Shown here piece after piece: positions 29,776 through 39,128 of a stretch of DNA of 64,000 nucleotides (positions are counted from its first letter, which is position 1; each line of letters starts with the position of its first letter). A model generated the notes under the pieces. The model was given only the letters and a program-made list of their open reading frames with translations. It was not told the DNA's origin and did not search any database. The translations under genes were made by a program, and so were the position numbers. The stretch is from Vibrio taketomensis (GTDB lineage Bacteria > Pseudomonadota > Gammaproteobacteria > Enterobacterales > Vibrionaceae): contig NZ_AP019649.1 in NCBI RefSeq assembly GCF_009938165.1, positions 1,488,001 through 1,552,000 of the forward strand, given 5' to 3'.

Positions 29776-31206
29776 TGCCACAATCCTCAGCATCCCACTC
29801 TTTGTATTTTCGCTCTAACGTTTTTCGCGCCACGCCCAAATCACGGGCAGCCGCCGACTTATTACCATCATGAAAGTCAACTAATTGCTGAATGTGCGAA
29901 CGTTCCACATCTTTTAACGTCCAAGAGTTCGGATAGCCCTCACCGTTCATCATGGTAACGTCACTGCGCACTTCAGGCTCCACAGTCTGCGCCGTTGCGA
30001 CGACTGGTTTCAGTGTGACATTTAATTCTCTCCAGTAATGCGCAGGTGGTTTACCCAACAATAGGCAACGTTCAATGAGGTTTTTTAGTTCACGAATGTT
30101 CCCAGGCCAATCGTAATTGTGCAGCGCTTCGATATCTTCATGAGCCCAGTTTGGATCAGCGATACCCAGCTCATTGGAGAGCATTTTAGTAAAGAAAGGC
30201 ACAAGCTCTTTGAGGTCTTGCTTACGTTCACGCAGTGGCGCGACATCAATTTTTAACACATTCAATCGATAGAATAGGTCTTCGCGGAAGTTACCTTTAG
30301 CAACCTCTTGTTGTAAGTTGCGGTTAGTCGCCGCAACCACGCGCACATCGATACTGATCTCTTTTTCGCTGCCTACCGGGCGGATCGCCCTCTGCTCTAA
30401 CACACGCAATAAGGCCGATTGCATTGAAAGGGCATCTCGCCAATTTCATCGAGAAATAACGTGCCGCCATTGGCAACACGAAACAAACCTTCGCGGCCTT
30501 TTTTTGCCCCGGTAAATGCCCCCGAGGTGTGACCAAATAATTCGCTCTCTAAAAGTTCCGGTGCAATCGCGCCGCAGTTCAGCGGGACAAATGGGCCACT
30601 ACGCTCACTTGCCTCGTGCACGCCGCGTGCAACCAACTCTTTACCGGTGCCAGACTCACCTTCGATTAACACAGAGGCACGTGATGGTGCGAACTGATTA
30701 ATCAGATAGCGAAGTTGTGTAGTTTTGTCCGAACACCCCGCGATTTCACTCACAATGTGGCGCTTAACATCACGACTTAGCGCATACTGCAAACGCTCAT
30801 TCAGTCGCTTATCCATGCAACGCTGCACTGACTGCAACATTTGGCTGAGGTTAAAAGGTTTGAGAATAAAGTCTGTCGCGCCAAGTTTAAGTGCAGAAAT
30901 CGCGGTTTCTAGATCGGCGTAACCAGTCATAAAGATCACATCAGCACGACGCTCGTCATCATTAAATGCCTCTTCCCACTCAATACCCGAGCGCCCCGGC
31001 AAGTTAATGTCTAAAATTATAAGGTCATAGTGATTATCGAGGCGAAGTGTCTCTGCTTGCTCAATACTGCCGGCAGTGTCTACTTTCGAAAACCATTTGC
31101 TTAGTGCTTTCTTTAAAATGGCTTGCATACCGGGTTCGTCATCAACGACCAATACAGAGAACGCTTGATACTGAAGCACCTGATTTGCGTCAAAAGAAGT
31201 AGACAT
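29765..31206 (-). CDS. Sigma-54-dependent response regulator (one apparent frameshift)
   Basis: This NtrC/DctD-type activator has a receiver domain with phospho-Asp in [13 protein letters not shown] and Lys in LKPFN. An AAA domain follows with Walker A GESGTGKE, the sigma-54 loop GAFTGA, Walker [14 protein letters not shown], and a Fis-type C-terminal helix-turn-helix ([22 protein letters not shown]). The frame breaks right after DEIGEMP. Restoring a fourth C at 30428-30431 gives [15 protein letters not shown] and a 480-residue protein. It heads the operon with the kinase and is divergent from tupA, whose promoter is of the sigma-54 type. Likely targets are tupA and the fdh operon (inference from matching sites). 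Confidence 0.87.
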
Positions 31207-31274
31207 AACTTATCTCGTTAAAATGTTGCTGTTGGGACAGAGTGTACCAAGGATTTATCCGCTCGATCGAGCAA

Positions 31275-31295
31275 TTGTGAGACATTTTGTCGCAA
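31275..31295. promoter_or_regulatory. Palindromic upstream activator site of tupA
   Basis: The site TTGTGAGACATTTTGTCGCAA lies about 57-77 bp upstream of the -24 element. Sixteen of 17 bases from GAGACA to the end match the palindrome before the fdh operon. It is the best candidate for binding of the adjacent regulator and could also control the divergent regulator gene itself. Confidence 0.6.
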
Positions 31296-31300
31296 AGGCA

Positions 31301-31314
31301 CTTTTTGTCCACAA
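31301..31314. promoter_or_regulatory. Second activator half-site upstream of tupA
   Basis: On the minus strand this reads TTGTGGACAAAAAG, sharing the TTG-N-GACAA half of the nearby palindrome. It lies about 40 bp before the -24 box. Sigma-54 activators usually bind two sites, which fits. Confidence 0.4.
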
Positions 31315-31350
31315 TTTTGAAGTAATTTGCTTGATATTTAAGCGAAAAAG

Positions 31351-31366
31351 TTGGCATTTAGATTGC
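31351..31366 (+). promoter_or_regulatory. Sigma-54 (-24/-12) promoter of tupABC-mob
   Basis: TTGGCATTTAGATTGC has GG and GC at exact RpoN spacing and matches TTGGCA...TTGC. It is 85 bp before the tupA start. The divergent neighbour encodes a sigma-54 activator. Confidence 0.85.
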
Positions 31367-31451
31367 TAATAGCAACTCACCTGATGGTACACAATCATTT
31401 CAGTGATTGCGTTTAGAAGTCCCTTAGACTCACACTATGGAAAAAATAACA

Positions 31452-32270
31452 ATGAAAGCAAAGATTACGTATCTCCTCGCTGCAGCGTCAATGTTCGTTT
31501 TTGGCTTTTCTGCTCACGCAGAAGAGCAACCACACTTGCGCTTAGCTACCACTACTAGTACCTACCACTCTGGCCTACTTGATTACCTTCTGCCTGAATT
31601 TGAAAAAGACACGGGTTACAAAGTGGATGTGATTGCAGCAGGTACTGGCAAAGCCCTTAAAATGGGTGAAAATGGTGATGTGGATTTGGTCATGACCCAC
31701 GCACCAAAAGCGGAAGCAGTATTTGTAGATAGCGGTTTCGGTGTATTGCCACGCAAACTAATGTACAACGATTTTGTACTGGTTGGCCCACAAAGCGATC
31801 CTGCAAAAGTAGCAGAGCAAAAAACCGTTGCTGACGCGTTCAAACAAATCGCAAACTCTAATTCTACGTTCGTATCACGTGGTGATGACTCAGGTACTGA
31901 CAAGAAAGAAAAAGGCATTTGGGCACAAACTAAGATGGAACCAACGTTCAGCGGTTACCGTTCTGTTGGCCAAGGCATGGGCCCAACGCTAAACATGGCG
32001 TCAGAAATGCAAGGCTACACTCTAACTGACCGTGGTACATGGTTGGCTTACCAAAACAAACTAGACTTGGCGATTTTGCTGCAAGGCGATAAAAATCTAT
32101 TTAACCCATACCAAGTGATTCTAGTAAACCCTGAGCGTTACCCAACGATCAACTACCAAGGTGCAAAAACCTTCAGTGATTGGCTAGTGAGCGCGCACGG
32201 TCAAGAACTGATCAACGACTTTAAACTGAACGGCAAGCAACTGTTTGTTGCGAACGCTAACGAGAAATAA
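31452..32270 (+). CDS. tupA: Tungstate ABC transporter substrate-binding protein TupA
   Basis: This periplasmic tungstate-binding protein has the family signature LRLATTTSTYHSGLLDYLLP, where the TTTST loop contacts the oxyanion. It also carries GTGKALKMGENGDVDLVMTHAP and VSRGDDSGTDKKE. A signal peptide (ending SAHAEE) precedes these. I start at ATG 31452 (MKAKITYLL) because a GGAA motif lies upstream; the open frame extends five codons further. The length of about 272 residues is normal. It leads the tupABC-mobA-mobB/moeA run and sits behind a sigma-54 promoter. The TTTST motif distinguishes it from molybdate-binding ModA. Confidence 0.93.
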   Translation: MKAKITYLLAAASMFVFGFSAHAEEQPHLRLATTTSTYHSGLLDYLLPEFEKDTGYKVDVIAAGTGKALKMGENGDVDLVMTHAPKAEAVFVDSGFGVLPRKLMYNDFVLVGPQSDPAKVAEQKTVADAFKQIANSNSTFVSRGDDSGTDKKEKGIWAQTKMEPTFSGYRSVGQGMGPTLNMASEMQGYTLTDRGTWLAYQNKLDLAILLQGDKNLFNPYQVILVNPERYPTINYQGAKTFSDWLVSAHGQELINDFKLNGKQLFVANANEK

Positions 32271-32276
32271 ACGTTT

Positions 32277-32975
32277 ATGAGCCTCTGGCAGACTACTCTT
32301 GAAGCGCTGGCGTTATTAGTCAGTTTTGACCCCGACTTAATCGCAATCGTTGGGGTCTCATTTAGCGTATCTTTAACAGCGATCTCTCTGGTGTTACTGC
32401 CAGCGGTACTCTTATCGTTTACTCTCGCCTACACAGATTTTCGCGGCAAATGGACTCTTTTGTCGCTTATCAACACACTGCAAGCCGTACCAACCGTAGT
32501 CATCGGTTTACTGCTTTATATGTTGTTGTCTCGTGCGGGCCCATTGGGTGATTGGCAAATGCTTTTCACCCAAAAAGCGATGGTCTTGGGCCAAGCTCTT
32601 ATCTGTTTCCCGGTCTTAGTTGCCATGATGCACGGTGCGCTTCAATCGAGCGACCGACGCGCCGTAGAGACCGCGATTACTCTTGGAGCATCCATCCCTC
32701 GCCTGACTGCAACCATGATTTGGGAGACGCGTTTCCCGCTCCTCGCCTCCACCATTACCGCATTTTCGCGTATCGTAACGGAAGTGGGCTGTTCAATGAT
32801 GGTCGGTGGAAACATTATGGGTGTAACCCGCAACATTCCTACTGCAATATCAATGGAAAGCCATAAAGGCGCGTTTGCACAAGGTGTAGCACTCGGTATT
32901 GTGCTACTTTCATTAGCACTAGTACTCAATTTTATGCTCAGTAGTATGCGCGGTCGCGGCTATTTGAGAACTTAA
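32277..32975 (+). CDS. tupB: Tungstate ABC transporter permease TupB
   Basis: This inner-membrane permease has 232 residues with about five to six hydrophobic segments. The ATPase-docking loop is AVETAITLGASIPRLTATMIWETR near residue 128, the TupB version of the EAA motif. It starts seven bases after tupA. The tail VLNFMLSSMRGRG is basic, as expected on the cytoplasmic side. Family assignment is supported by its position between tupA and tupC. Confidence 0.93.
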   Translation: MSLWQTTLEALALLVSFDPDLIAIVGVSFSVSLTAISLVLLPAVLLSFTLAYTDFRGKWTLLSLINTLQAVPTVVIGLLLYMLLSRAGPLGDWQMLFTQKAMVLGQALICFPVLVAMMHGALQSSDRRAVETAITLGASIPRLTATMIWETRFPLLASTITAFSRIVTEVGCSMMVGGNIMGVTRNIPTAISMESHKGAFAQGVALGIVLLSLALVLNFMLSSMRGRGYLRT

Positions 32976-32983
32976 GGGCATCT

Positions 32984-33700
32984 ATGACAATTAAATTAAC
33001 TGCTCAACAAGTTTCGATGCGATTTAAAGACAGAGTGCTGTTCCATATTCCTGAACTGTCTGTCGGGCCAAATGATGCCATTTATCTGCGCGGCGATAAC
33101 GGTGTCGGTAAAACGACATTACTCAAAATACTTTCGGGTTTGATGAAGCCAACAACCGGCAAAGTGAACGCACCCAACGATTCACTGCTGCAACGAGTAT
33201 TTCCTCGTAGCGGTCGACGCGATGTGGTGTATTTGCATCAATCTCCTTACCTATTTGATGGTACAGTATACGAAAACGTCGCCTATGGTATTCGATATCA
33301 AAGTATTCCAGCTCAAGACAAACGAGCGTTAGTCATTAATGCTCTGCGCATGGTGGGCCTTGAAACGTTAGCGGACGAGCACATTTGTGTTCTATCTGGC
33401 GGCGAAAAACAACGAGTAGCAATGGCTCGTGCATGGATTCTGACCCCTTCTATTCTTCTTATGGACGAACCTAGTGCTTCGCTCGACCAAGAATCCATTG
33501 ACCGCTTAGTCATACTTGCTAAAGATCTGCTCAAAAAAGGGTCAAGCATCGTCATTACCAGCCACCAAAAGAACGCATTAACAGATTTATGTCGTAAACA
33601 ATGGTGGATTAAAGAGTCAACTCTGATAGAGTCTCCATTGTTACAAATCATCACTGATAAAGAACAAGAGAATTCCTATGCTAAATCCAACGCAAACTAG
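32984..33700 (+). CDS. tupC: Tungstate ABC transporter ATPase TupC
   Basis: This ATPase of the tungstate importer has 238 residues. Walker A is [12 protein letters not shown] near residue 37, the signature is [15 protein letters not shown] near 135, Walker B is [13 protein letters not shown] near 155 and the switch His is in ITSHQKNA. It lies eight bases after tupB and its last 23 bp overlap mobA, linking tungstate uptake to cofactor synthesis in one transcript. Confidence 0.93.
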   Translation: MTIKLTAQQVSMRFKDRVLFHIPELSVGPNDAIYLRGDNGVGKTTLLKILSGLMKPTTGKVNAPNDSLLQRVFPRSGRRDVVYLHQSPYLFDGTVYENVAYGIRYQSIPAQDKRALVINALRMVGLETLADEHICVLSGGEKQRVAMARAWILTPSILLMDEPSASLDQESIDRLVILAKDLLKKGSSIVITSHQKNALTDLCRKQWWIKESTLIESPLLQIITDKEQENSYAKSNAN

Positions 33701-34265
33701 TTGGGTCATTTTGGCTGGCGGACAAGCCAGCCGCATGGGCGGCAAAGACAAAGGTCTGATCGAACTAAATAATAAGCCGCTAATTCAGCACGTTATTGAA
33801 CGCTTGTCGCCGCAAACCCCTCACATTCTAATCAACGCAAACCGTAATCAAGCTGACTACGCTCAGTTTGGCTCGGTATTTAGCGACCAATTTGCCGATT
33901 ATCCGGGTCCAATGGGCGGTATTCATGCCGGGCTAATTCACGCGCCAACCGATTGGGTTGGTTTCGTTCCATGTGATAGCCCACAAATCAGCCTCGACTT
34001 GGTTGAACGTTTTTGCACGCAAGTTACCGCTGACAGTGACATTCTTGTTGCGCACGATGGCGATCATCAACAGCCTGTATTTACGCTTTATCATAAGCGC
34101 GTATTACCAAAACTCACGGCATTTCTAGAGCGCGGCGATCGCAAGATCATTTTGCTTTATCAAGAGTGTAATACCGCCTATGTCGACTTCAGCGACGAGC
34201 GAAACTGCTTTGTAAATTTAAATACTCCTGAAGAGTTAGCACAATTTGGAACCTTAGAATCATGA
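33678..34265 (+). CDS. mobA: Molybdenum cofactor guanylyltransferase MobA
   Basis: MobA joins GMP to the molybdopterin cofactor to make the dinucleotide form that formate dehydrogenases use. The 195 residues open with the nucleotide-binding motif [20 protein letters not shown] and contain [11 protein letters not shown] and VPCDSPQI, which bind GTP and metal. It overlaps tupC by 23 bp and the mobB-moeA gene by 4 bp (ATGA). This is strong evidence that it belongs to the tungstate operon. Confidence 0.95.
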   Translation: MLNPTQTSWVILAGGQASRMGGKDKGLIELNNKPLIQHVIERLSPQTPHILINANRNQADYAQFGSVFSDQFADYPGPMGGIHAGLIHAPTDWVGFVPCDSPQISLDLVERFCTQVTADSDILVAHDGDHQQPVFTLYHKRVLPKLTAFLERGDRKIILLYQECNTAYVDFSDERNCFVNLNTPEELAQFGTLES

Positions 34266-36040
34266 CGACACGCCATTTAGTCCCTATTCTCGGCTTTGCT
34301 GCCTATTCAGGTACCGGTAAAACAACCCTAATCGAAGCCTTGCTACCGAAATTAACCGAAGCGGGTTTACGCATCGGTATGCTAAAGCATGCTCACCACA
34401 ACTTTGACGTCGATAAACCAGGCAAAGACAGCTACCGTCTGCGCAAAGCTGGTGCTAGCCAAATGCTGATATCATCACGCAATCGCTATGCCTTGATGAC
34501 CGAAACGCCTGAAATCGAATCGGAATTTCATTACCTGCTGAGTCGCTTCGATCAACAAAAACTCGATGTCATTTTGGTCGAAGGATGTAAAAACATCGCC
34601 TTTCCAAAAATTGAATTACATCGCGAAGAAGTGGGCAAACCTTGGCTATACCCGAACGATGACAACATCATCGCCATCGCAGCGGATAGCAAGGTCACTG
34701 ACACTGAGTTACCGCAGTTGAATATTAATGATCTGGAATCAATCAAAGCCTTCGTGCTGGATTTTGTCGCTCGTAAAGGTGAAATCGGCAAAGAGATCAC
34801 CTCAACTGGATGTTGCGATACCCTATCACCAGCATTTTTATCAGTGACGCAGGGCCAAGAGAAAATTCTCTCGCTGGTTAACCCAGTAACGGAAACAGAA
34901 TCTTGCCTGATGCAAGACAGTTATTACCGAGTCATCGCAGACAACGTCATCTCGCCAGTGAACGTGCCACAATACACCAACTCAGCAATGGACGGTTTTG
35001 CGATTCGCGGTGATGACGTTGAGCACGATTCTTACCAAGTGGTCGCAGAAGTGATGGCGGGCCATGCTTACGAACAAGAAGTTCTTGCTGGTCAAGCGGT
35101 AAAAATCATGACGGGCGCCCCAATGCCAAGCGGCGCTGACACAGTTGTGATGCGTGAACAAGCAACACAGAATGGTGACAGTGTCACTTTTAACGGAGCG
35201 TACATTAAATCGGGACAAAACGTGCGTCAATCGGGTGAAGATTTAGCAATTGGTGCAGATGTCTTTACCCAAGGTACTCGTATTGAATCGGCTGAAATGG
35301 GAATGCTAGCGTCACTGGGTTTTGGTCAGGCAAATGTTTACCGTAAACTCAAAGTTGCCCTCTTCTCAACCGGTGATGAAGTTCAAGCGCCAGGCAGCGA
35401 ACAAAAGCCAAATACGATTTATGACTCAAATCGTTTTACCATCATGGGTCTGCTCGAAAAACTAGGTTGTGAAATCATTGACTTCGGTATCCTTGAAGAC
35501 AATGAACAAGTAATGATTGATGCCATCGAAAATGCCAGCCAACAAGCGGATGTAGTGATCACTTCAGGCGGCGTGTCGGTGGGTGATGCAGACTACATCA
35601 AACTGGCGCTTGATAAACTCGGCCAAATCGATTTTTGGCGCATCAACATGCGTCCGGGTCGCCCACTCGCCTTTGGTCAAATCAACAACAAACCATTCTT
35701 TGGTCTACCTGGAAACCCAGTTGCCGTAATGGTGTCGTTTATTAACTTTGTTGAACCAGCGCTACGTAAAATGCAGGGTGAACTGAACTGGCAGCCACTT
35801 AAAGTCAATGCGATTGCGACTGAAGATCTGCGCTCAAAACAGGGCCGTACTGAATTTAGTCGTGGTGTCTATCAAATAGACAGCGCTGGCCGATTGACGG
35901 TTCGAACAACGGGTAAACAAGGCTCTGGTATTTTGCGCTCAATGAGCGAAGCCAATTGTCTTATCGAAATCTCCCCTGCTGTTGATACAGTAAAAGTCGG
36001 AGAAAGCGTGACAATTATTCCACTTCAAGGCAGAATCTAA
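34262..36040 (+). CDS. MobB-MoeA fusion protein
   Basis: The protein has 592 residues and two enzymes of cofactor assembly. Residues 1-165 are MobB, with P-loop [15 protein letters not shown] and [10 protein letters not shown], a GTP-binding helper of MobA. After a linker near 170-190, residues 190-592 are MoeA, with [44 protein letters not shown] and [13 protein letters not shown]; MoeA inserts the metal into adenylylated molybdopterin. No frameshift or stop divides them, so the fusion is real. Such fusions are known in Vibrio. Their placement after tupABC suggests metal is delivered from uptake to insertion by co-expressed proteins. Confidence 0.94.
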   Translation: MTTRHLVPILGFAAYSGTGKTTLIEALLPKLTEAGLRIGMLKHAHHNFDVDKPGKDSYRLRKAGASQMLISSRNRYALMTETPEIESEFHYLLSRFDQQKLDVILVEGCKNIAFPKIELHREEVGKPWLYPNDDNIIAIAADSKVTDTELPQLNINDLESIKAFVLDFVARKGEIGKEITSTGCCDTLSPAFLSVTQGQEKILSLVNPVTETESCLMQDSYYRVIADNVISPVNVPQYTNSAMDGFAIRGDDVEHDSYQVVAEVMAGHAYEQEVLAGQAVKIMTGAPMPSGADTVVMREQATQNGDSVTFNGAYIKSGQNVRQSGEDLAIGADVFTQGTRIESAEMGMLASLGFGQANVYRKLKVALFSTGDEVQAPGSEQKPNTIYDSNRFTIMGLLEKLGCEIIDFGILEDNEQVMIDAIENASQQADVVITSGGVSVGDADYIKLALDKLGQIDFWRINMRPGRPLAFGQINNKPFFGLPGNPVAVMVSFINFVEPALRKMQGELNWQPLKVNAIATEDLRSKQGRTEFSRGVYQIDSAGRLTVRTTGKQGSGILRSMSEANCLIEISPAVDTVKVGESVTIIPLQGRI

Positions 36041-36048
36041 CCCATTCT

Positions 36049-36072
36049 AGGCCAGCCATTTGCTGGCCTTTC
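36049..36072 (+). terminator. Terminator after mobB-moeA
   Basis: The hairpin AGGCCAGC-CATTT-GCTGGCCT is followed by TTCATTT. The T-run is weak, so some readthrough into the DUF2960 gene is possible. Confidence 0.65.
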
Positions 36073-36093
36073 ATTTGATATAAGTTAAGCACT

Positions 36094-36354
36094 ATGGCTC
36101 GTACAATTATTTACACGTATAAAGAACAAGAAAAAGAACTTCTGTTCTCTTACCAGCAGCACCGTAATATTCATGAAGCCGTTGCCGAAGCGGAAGGCAT
36201 CGATATTACTGAATACCTAAAAATGGAACTGCAACTAGAGCTAATTTCTGATACCAAAGCGGTACGTAACTACCGTGACAATCACTTTAAAAAGCTTGGC
36301 TTTGGTAAAATTGCGCTTAAGCCAAAAGAAAACCGTGGTGTCGGTAAGAAGTAA
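36094..36354 (+). CDS. DUF2960-family small protein
   Basis: This basic 86-residue protein begins MARTIIYTYKEQEKELLFSY and ends KENRGVGKK, a pattern I associate with the DUF2960 family of gamma-proteobacteria. It has no signal peptide or membrane segment. It lies 53 bp after mobB-moeA behind a weak terminator. No function is known for the family. Confidence 0.75.
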   Translation: MARTIIYTYKEQEKELLFSYQQHRNIHEAVAEAEGIDITEYLKMELQLELISDTKAVRNYRDNHFKKLGFGKIALKPKENRGVGKK

Positions 36355-36366
36355 TTTAATCCAATT

Positions 36367-36396
36367 GAAAGGGCTTCCATTTGGAAGCCCTTTTTA
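36367..36396. terminator. Bidirectional terminator between DUF2960 gene and nagK
   Basis: AAAGGGCTTCC-ATTT-GGAAGCCCTTTTT sits between convergent genes. Confidence 0.88.
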
Positions 36397-36410
36397 TATC
36401 AAACTGTCGA

Positions 36411-37319
36411 TTATTTGATATTTAGGAATGCTGCGCCACGAACGCCACCTGAATCGCCATGTTTTGCTTTCACGATCTTCGGACATTTTGCTACAGAAAG
36501 CAGGTGTTTAGGAACACGCTTTGGCATTTCTTCATAGATCAAATCGTAGTTAGACAAGCCACCACCTAGCACAACAACGTGCGGGTCGTTACCTGTAAAG
36601 ATGTTCGCAAAGCAAATCGCCAAGAACTCCATAAACATCTCAACAAACTCAACCGCTTTAGGCTCGCCTTCTGCTTGTGCTTTGATGATTTCGATCGCTT
36701 TCTTTTGCTCGCCGTAGTAATGAGCATATAGCATTTCAAAGCCACGACCTGACAAGTAATTGTCGATACAGCCTTTCTTGTCACAACCGCAAGCGAATAA
36801 CGGTGCATTTTCACCAAGATGGAACCAAGCATCGATTGGCAAACGCATATGCCCTAACTCGCCCGCTACGTGGTTACGACCAGAGAAGATTTTACCCTCA
36901 TAAACAAGGCCGCCGCCAAAACCTGTGCCCAAAATAAGGCCCATTACTGATGGTGCATCTTTTAGTTCATCATCCCACGCTTCAGAAAGCGCAAAACAGT
37001 TCGCATCGTTGTCCACTTTTACGCTGCGGCCAATTTTTGCTTCAAGATCTTTACGCAGCGGTTGACCTTTTGCCGCAGGAATATTAACAGTCAGAATAGC
37101 GCCTGTATCAGCATCTTCCATGCCAGGCAAACCTAAGCCAATTTTGCCTTCACACTGGAATTCTTGGTCATACTTGCTTACCAAGCCCGCAATTACATCT
37201 AGCAACTCTTGATAATCAGAGGTTGGGGTCGGTACTCGTTCCGTCGCAACACGCTCTAGTTTTTCGTTAAATGCACCAAACTCAATTTTTGTGCCGCCAA
37301 CGTCAAAGCCGTAGTACAT
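36411..37319 (-). CDS. nagK: N-acetylglucosamine kinase NagK (ROK family)
   Basis: This cytoplasmic kinase phosphorylates N-acetylglucosamine, for example from wall recycling or chitin. The 302 residues contain the ATP phosphate loop [10 protein letters not shown] at the N-terminus, the catalytic region [13 protein letters not shown] near 104, [15 protein letters not shown], and the ROK zinc site GHMRLP...[17 protein letters not shown] near 178-192. E. coli NagK is 303 residues and collinear. It stands alone. Confidence 0.94.
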   Translation of the reverse strand: MYYGFDVGGTKIEFGAFNEKLERVATERVPTPTSDYQELLDVIAGLVSKYDQEFQCEGKIGLGLPGMEDADTGAILTVNIPAAKGQPLRKDLEAKIGRSVKVDNDANCFALSEAWDDELKDAPSVMGLILGTGFGGGLVYEGKIFSGRNHVAGELGHMRLPIDAWFHLGENAPLFACGCDKKGCIDNYLSGRGFEMLYAHYYGEQKKAIEIIKAQAEGEPKAVEFVEMFMEFLAICFANIFTGNDPHVVVLGGGLSNYDLIYEEMPKRVPKHLLSVAKCPKIVKAKHGDSGGVRGAAFLNIK

Positions 37320-37436
37320 CTTAATTTCTCCCAGAAATTTTATTTCAAAAATGCGTTCGTATTATCCATAACAGCAGGGTTAGAATCCGTGACCCATCGC
37401 TAATAAGACCATTTGACCAGAATTTATGACTAAATA

Positions 37437-38174
37437 TCAATGATCTGAATGCGTATTTTCGACCAAAAAGCGATTTAGTTCAGGTCGCGAAAGATCCACT
37501 TTAAGGCGAGTTTTACTCATCATGTAGCTTTCGCGAAACACTCTAAACCAACTATCTAACGTTTTTGATGCTTGGATTTCCCCTAATTGCTCTAAAACCA
37601 ACATCGCAACCTCGGCAGTAGCAAGGTGTTGCTCATTGTCAGATTTTCGCATCATATACTGAGACAGAGCTTGTGGCTGAATCGATACCACCGGCAAATT
37701 ATCAAGATACGGAGACTTGCGAAAAATACGTCTCGCTTCACGCCAACTGCCATCGAGTAAGATCATCAGCGGTTTTTTCCCCTGACAAAAAGTCGGTAAT
37801 GCCTCGTTGACCACACGTTGCTTGTCATCAACATAGTCTTCAGGGAACACTAACAGCGGCTGATAGTTTGGGTTTTGCAATAGCTCAAGCATCTGCGCAT
37901 CTGGCTCGGTGCGGCTCCATTGAAACGCATACCCTTCTTGCACCGTATCTAATATCAAACGACCGGTATTGCTTGGTTTAAACACTTCGTTGTCAGACAC
38001 AATCAACATGACCGCAGCATTTGTCTCGATATTTGGCTGATATTCGCAAATGCAAAACTTGGTCGCTACTTGGCAATACTGACAACGCTCCACTTTGCTG
38101 CCTCTGGCATTAAAGGCTCTGGTCGATTGCGCTAAGCGATATTGATAGAGATGATGAAAAGCGTGGATTCTCAT
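37437..38174 (-). CDS. tapT: DTW-domain tRNA aminocarboxypropyltransferase (TapT-like)
   Basis: DTW proteins of this type add an aminocarboxypropyl group from SAM to uridine 47 of tRNAs (acp3U). The 245-residue protein has the zinc-type Cys set CQYCQVATKFCICEY near residue 33, followed by the defining block LLDGSWREARRIFRKSPYL near 138 (the DTW position reads DGSW here). MRKSDNEQHLATAEVAMLVL follows. E. coli YfiP is the reference. The symbol is given by family, and substrate specificity is not proven here. Confidence 0.85.
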   Translation of the reverse strand: MRIHAFHHLYQYRLAQSTRAFNARGSKVERCQYCQVATKFCICEYQPNIETNAAVMLIVSDNEVFKPSNTGRLILDTVQEGYAFQWSRTEPDAQMLELLQNPNYQPLLVFPEDYVDDKQRVVNEALPTFCQGKKPLMILLDGSWREARRIFRKSPYLDNLPVVSIQPQALSQYMMRKSDNEQHLATAEVAMLVLEQLGEIQASKTLDSWFRVFRESYMMSKTRLKVDLSRPELNRFLVENTHSDH

Positions 38175-38296
38175 GCGATTTGACTGATAATGGGGAAATT
38201 AAGGCGTCAGATTTTACTTTGCTGAGTAATCTATGCAAGCGTTGAGCGTCAACAAATAGTCCTATTGTCAGCCAACCACAATATCAAGGAACACGA

Positions 38297-39085
38297 ATGC
38301 AAAATTCAGATATGATCCGCTTGAGCTTTTTCCTAGCCGTTTTGTTTCTCTGTTTCGTTTGGGAATGGTGCGCTCCACGTAAAAAGCTCACGCAAAACAA
38401 AGTGACTCGTTGGGTTAACAACCTTGGGCTCGTCGGTTTGAATTCTTTTATACTCGCGTTACTGATGCCCTTGATGGCAATCGAAGCCGCTTTGTGGGCG
38501 CAAAGCGGTCATATAGGGTTATTTAACTGGATGACGGCACCATTATGGCTGTCCGTCTTAATCGGCATTTTGATTTTGGATTGCGCTATCTATACGCAAC
38601 ATGTCGTTTTTCACCGTGTTCCATGGCTGTGGCGTCTACATCGTATGCACCATGCAGATCAAGACATTGACGTCACAACTGGCGCTCGCTTCCACCCCAT
38701 TGAGATCCTGCTTTCGATGTGGATTAAAATTGCGATTGTCATTAGCTTTGGATTGTCACCAATCACTGTGCTGGTGTTCGAGATCATCCTTAACGCCAGC
38801 GCGATGTTTAATCACAGCAACGCTAAGCTTCCGCTGAGAATTGATAAATGGATGCGAAAAATCGTCGTCACACCCGACATGCACCGAGTTCATCATTCGG
38901 TGGTCGTTAAAGAGACCCACTCCAACTTTGGTTTCTTTTTATCAATATGGGATCGATTGTTTTCAACCTACTGCACACAACCGCAATTAGGCCATCACGA
39001 CGTAGAAATTGGTCTTCCCTTGTTTCGTCAATCTAGAGAGCAATGGCTAGATAAAATGCTCTCTCAGCCATTTCGCAAACAATAA
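38297..39085 (+). CDS. Sterol desaturase / fatty acid hydroxylase family membrane protein
   Basis: This membrane di-iron oxygenase-like protein has 262 residues and hydrophobic segments near 7-22, 42-65 and 75-92. The histidine motifs that bind iron are visible as HVVFHRVPWLWRLHRMHHAD near residue 105, FNHSNAKLP near 172 and DMHRVHHSV near 193. This fits the fatty acid hydroxylase superfamily. The substrate cannot be told from sequence; bacterial members act on lipids or carotenoids. It stands alone and ends at a terminator shared with the SDR gene. Confidence 0.85.
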   Translation: MQNSDMIRLSFFLAVLFLCFVWEWCAPRKKLTQNKVTRWVNNLGLVGLNSFILALLMPLMAIEAALWAQSGHIGLFNWMTAPLWLSVLIGILILDCAIYTQHVVFHRVPWLWRLHRMHHADQDIDVTTGARFHPIEILLSMWIKIAIVISFGLSPITVLVFEIILNASAMFNHSNAKLPLRIDKWMRKIVVTPDMHRVHHSVVVKETHSNFGFFLSIWDRLFSTYCTQPQLGHHDVEIGLPLFRQSREQWLDKMLSQPFRKQ

Positions 39086-39107
39086 AGGAGCCCGAAGGCT
39101 CCTTTGT
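39083..39107. terminator. Bidirectional terminator
   Basis: AAAGGAGCC-CGAA-GGCTCCTTT overlaps the desaturase stop codon and precedes the end of the convergent SDR gene. Confidence 0.8.
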
Positions 39108-39128
39108 ATAAACAATGTTTTAGTTTGA

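Noticed and set aside
27735..31206. Two-component genes as true pseudogenes
   Set aside because: Each has a single one-base break in a homopolymer and all catalytic motifs are intact, so error is more likely. Not proven without resequencing.
31207..31451. Molybdenum cofactor riboswitch or ModE site before tupA
   Set aside because: No matching structured leader or ModE-type palindrome was found; sigma-54 signals explain the region better.
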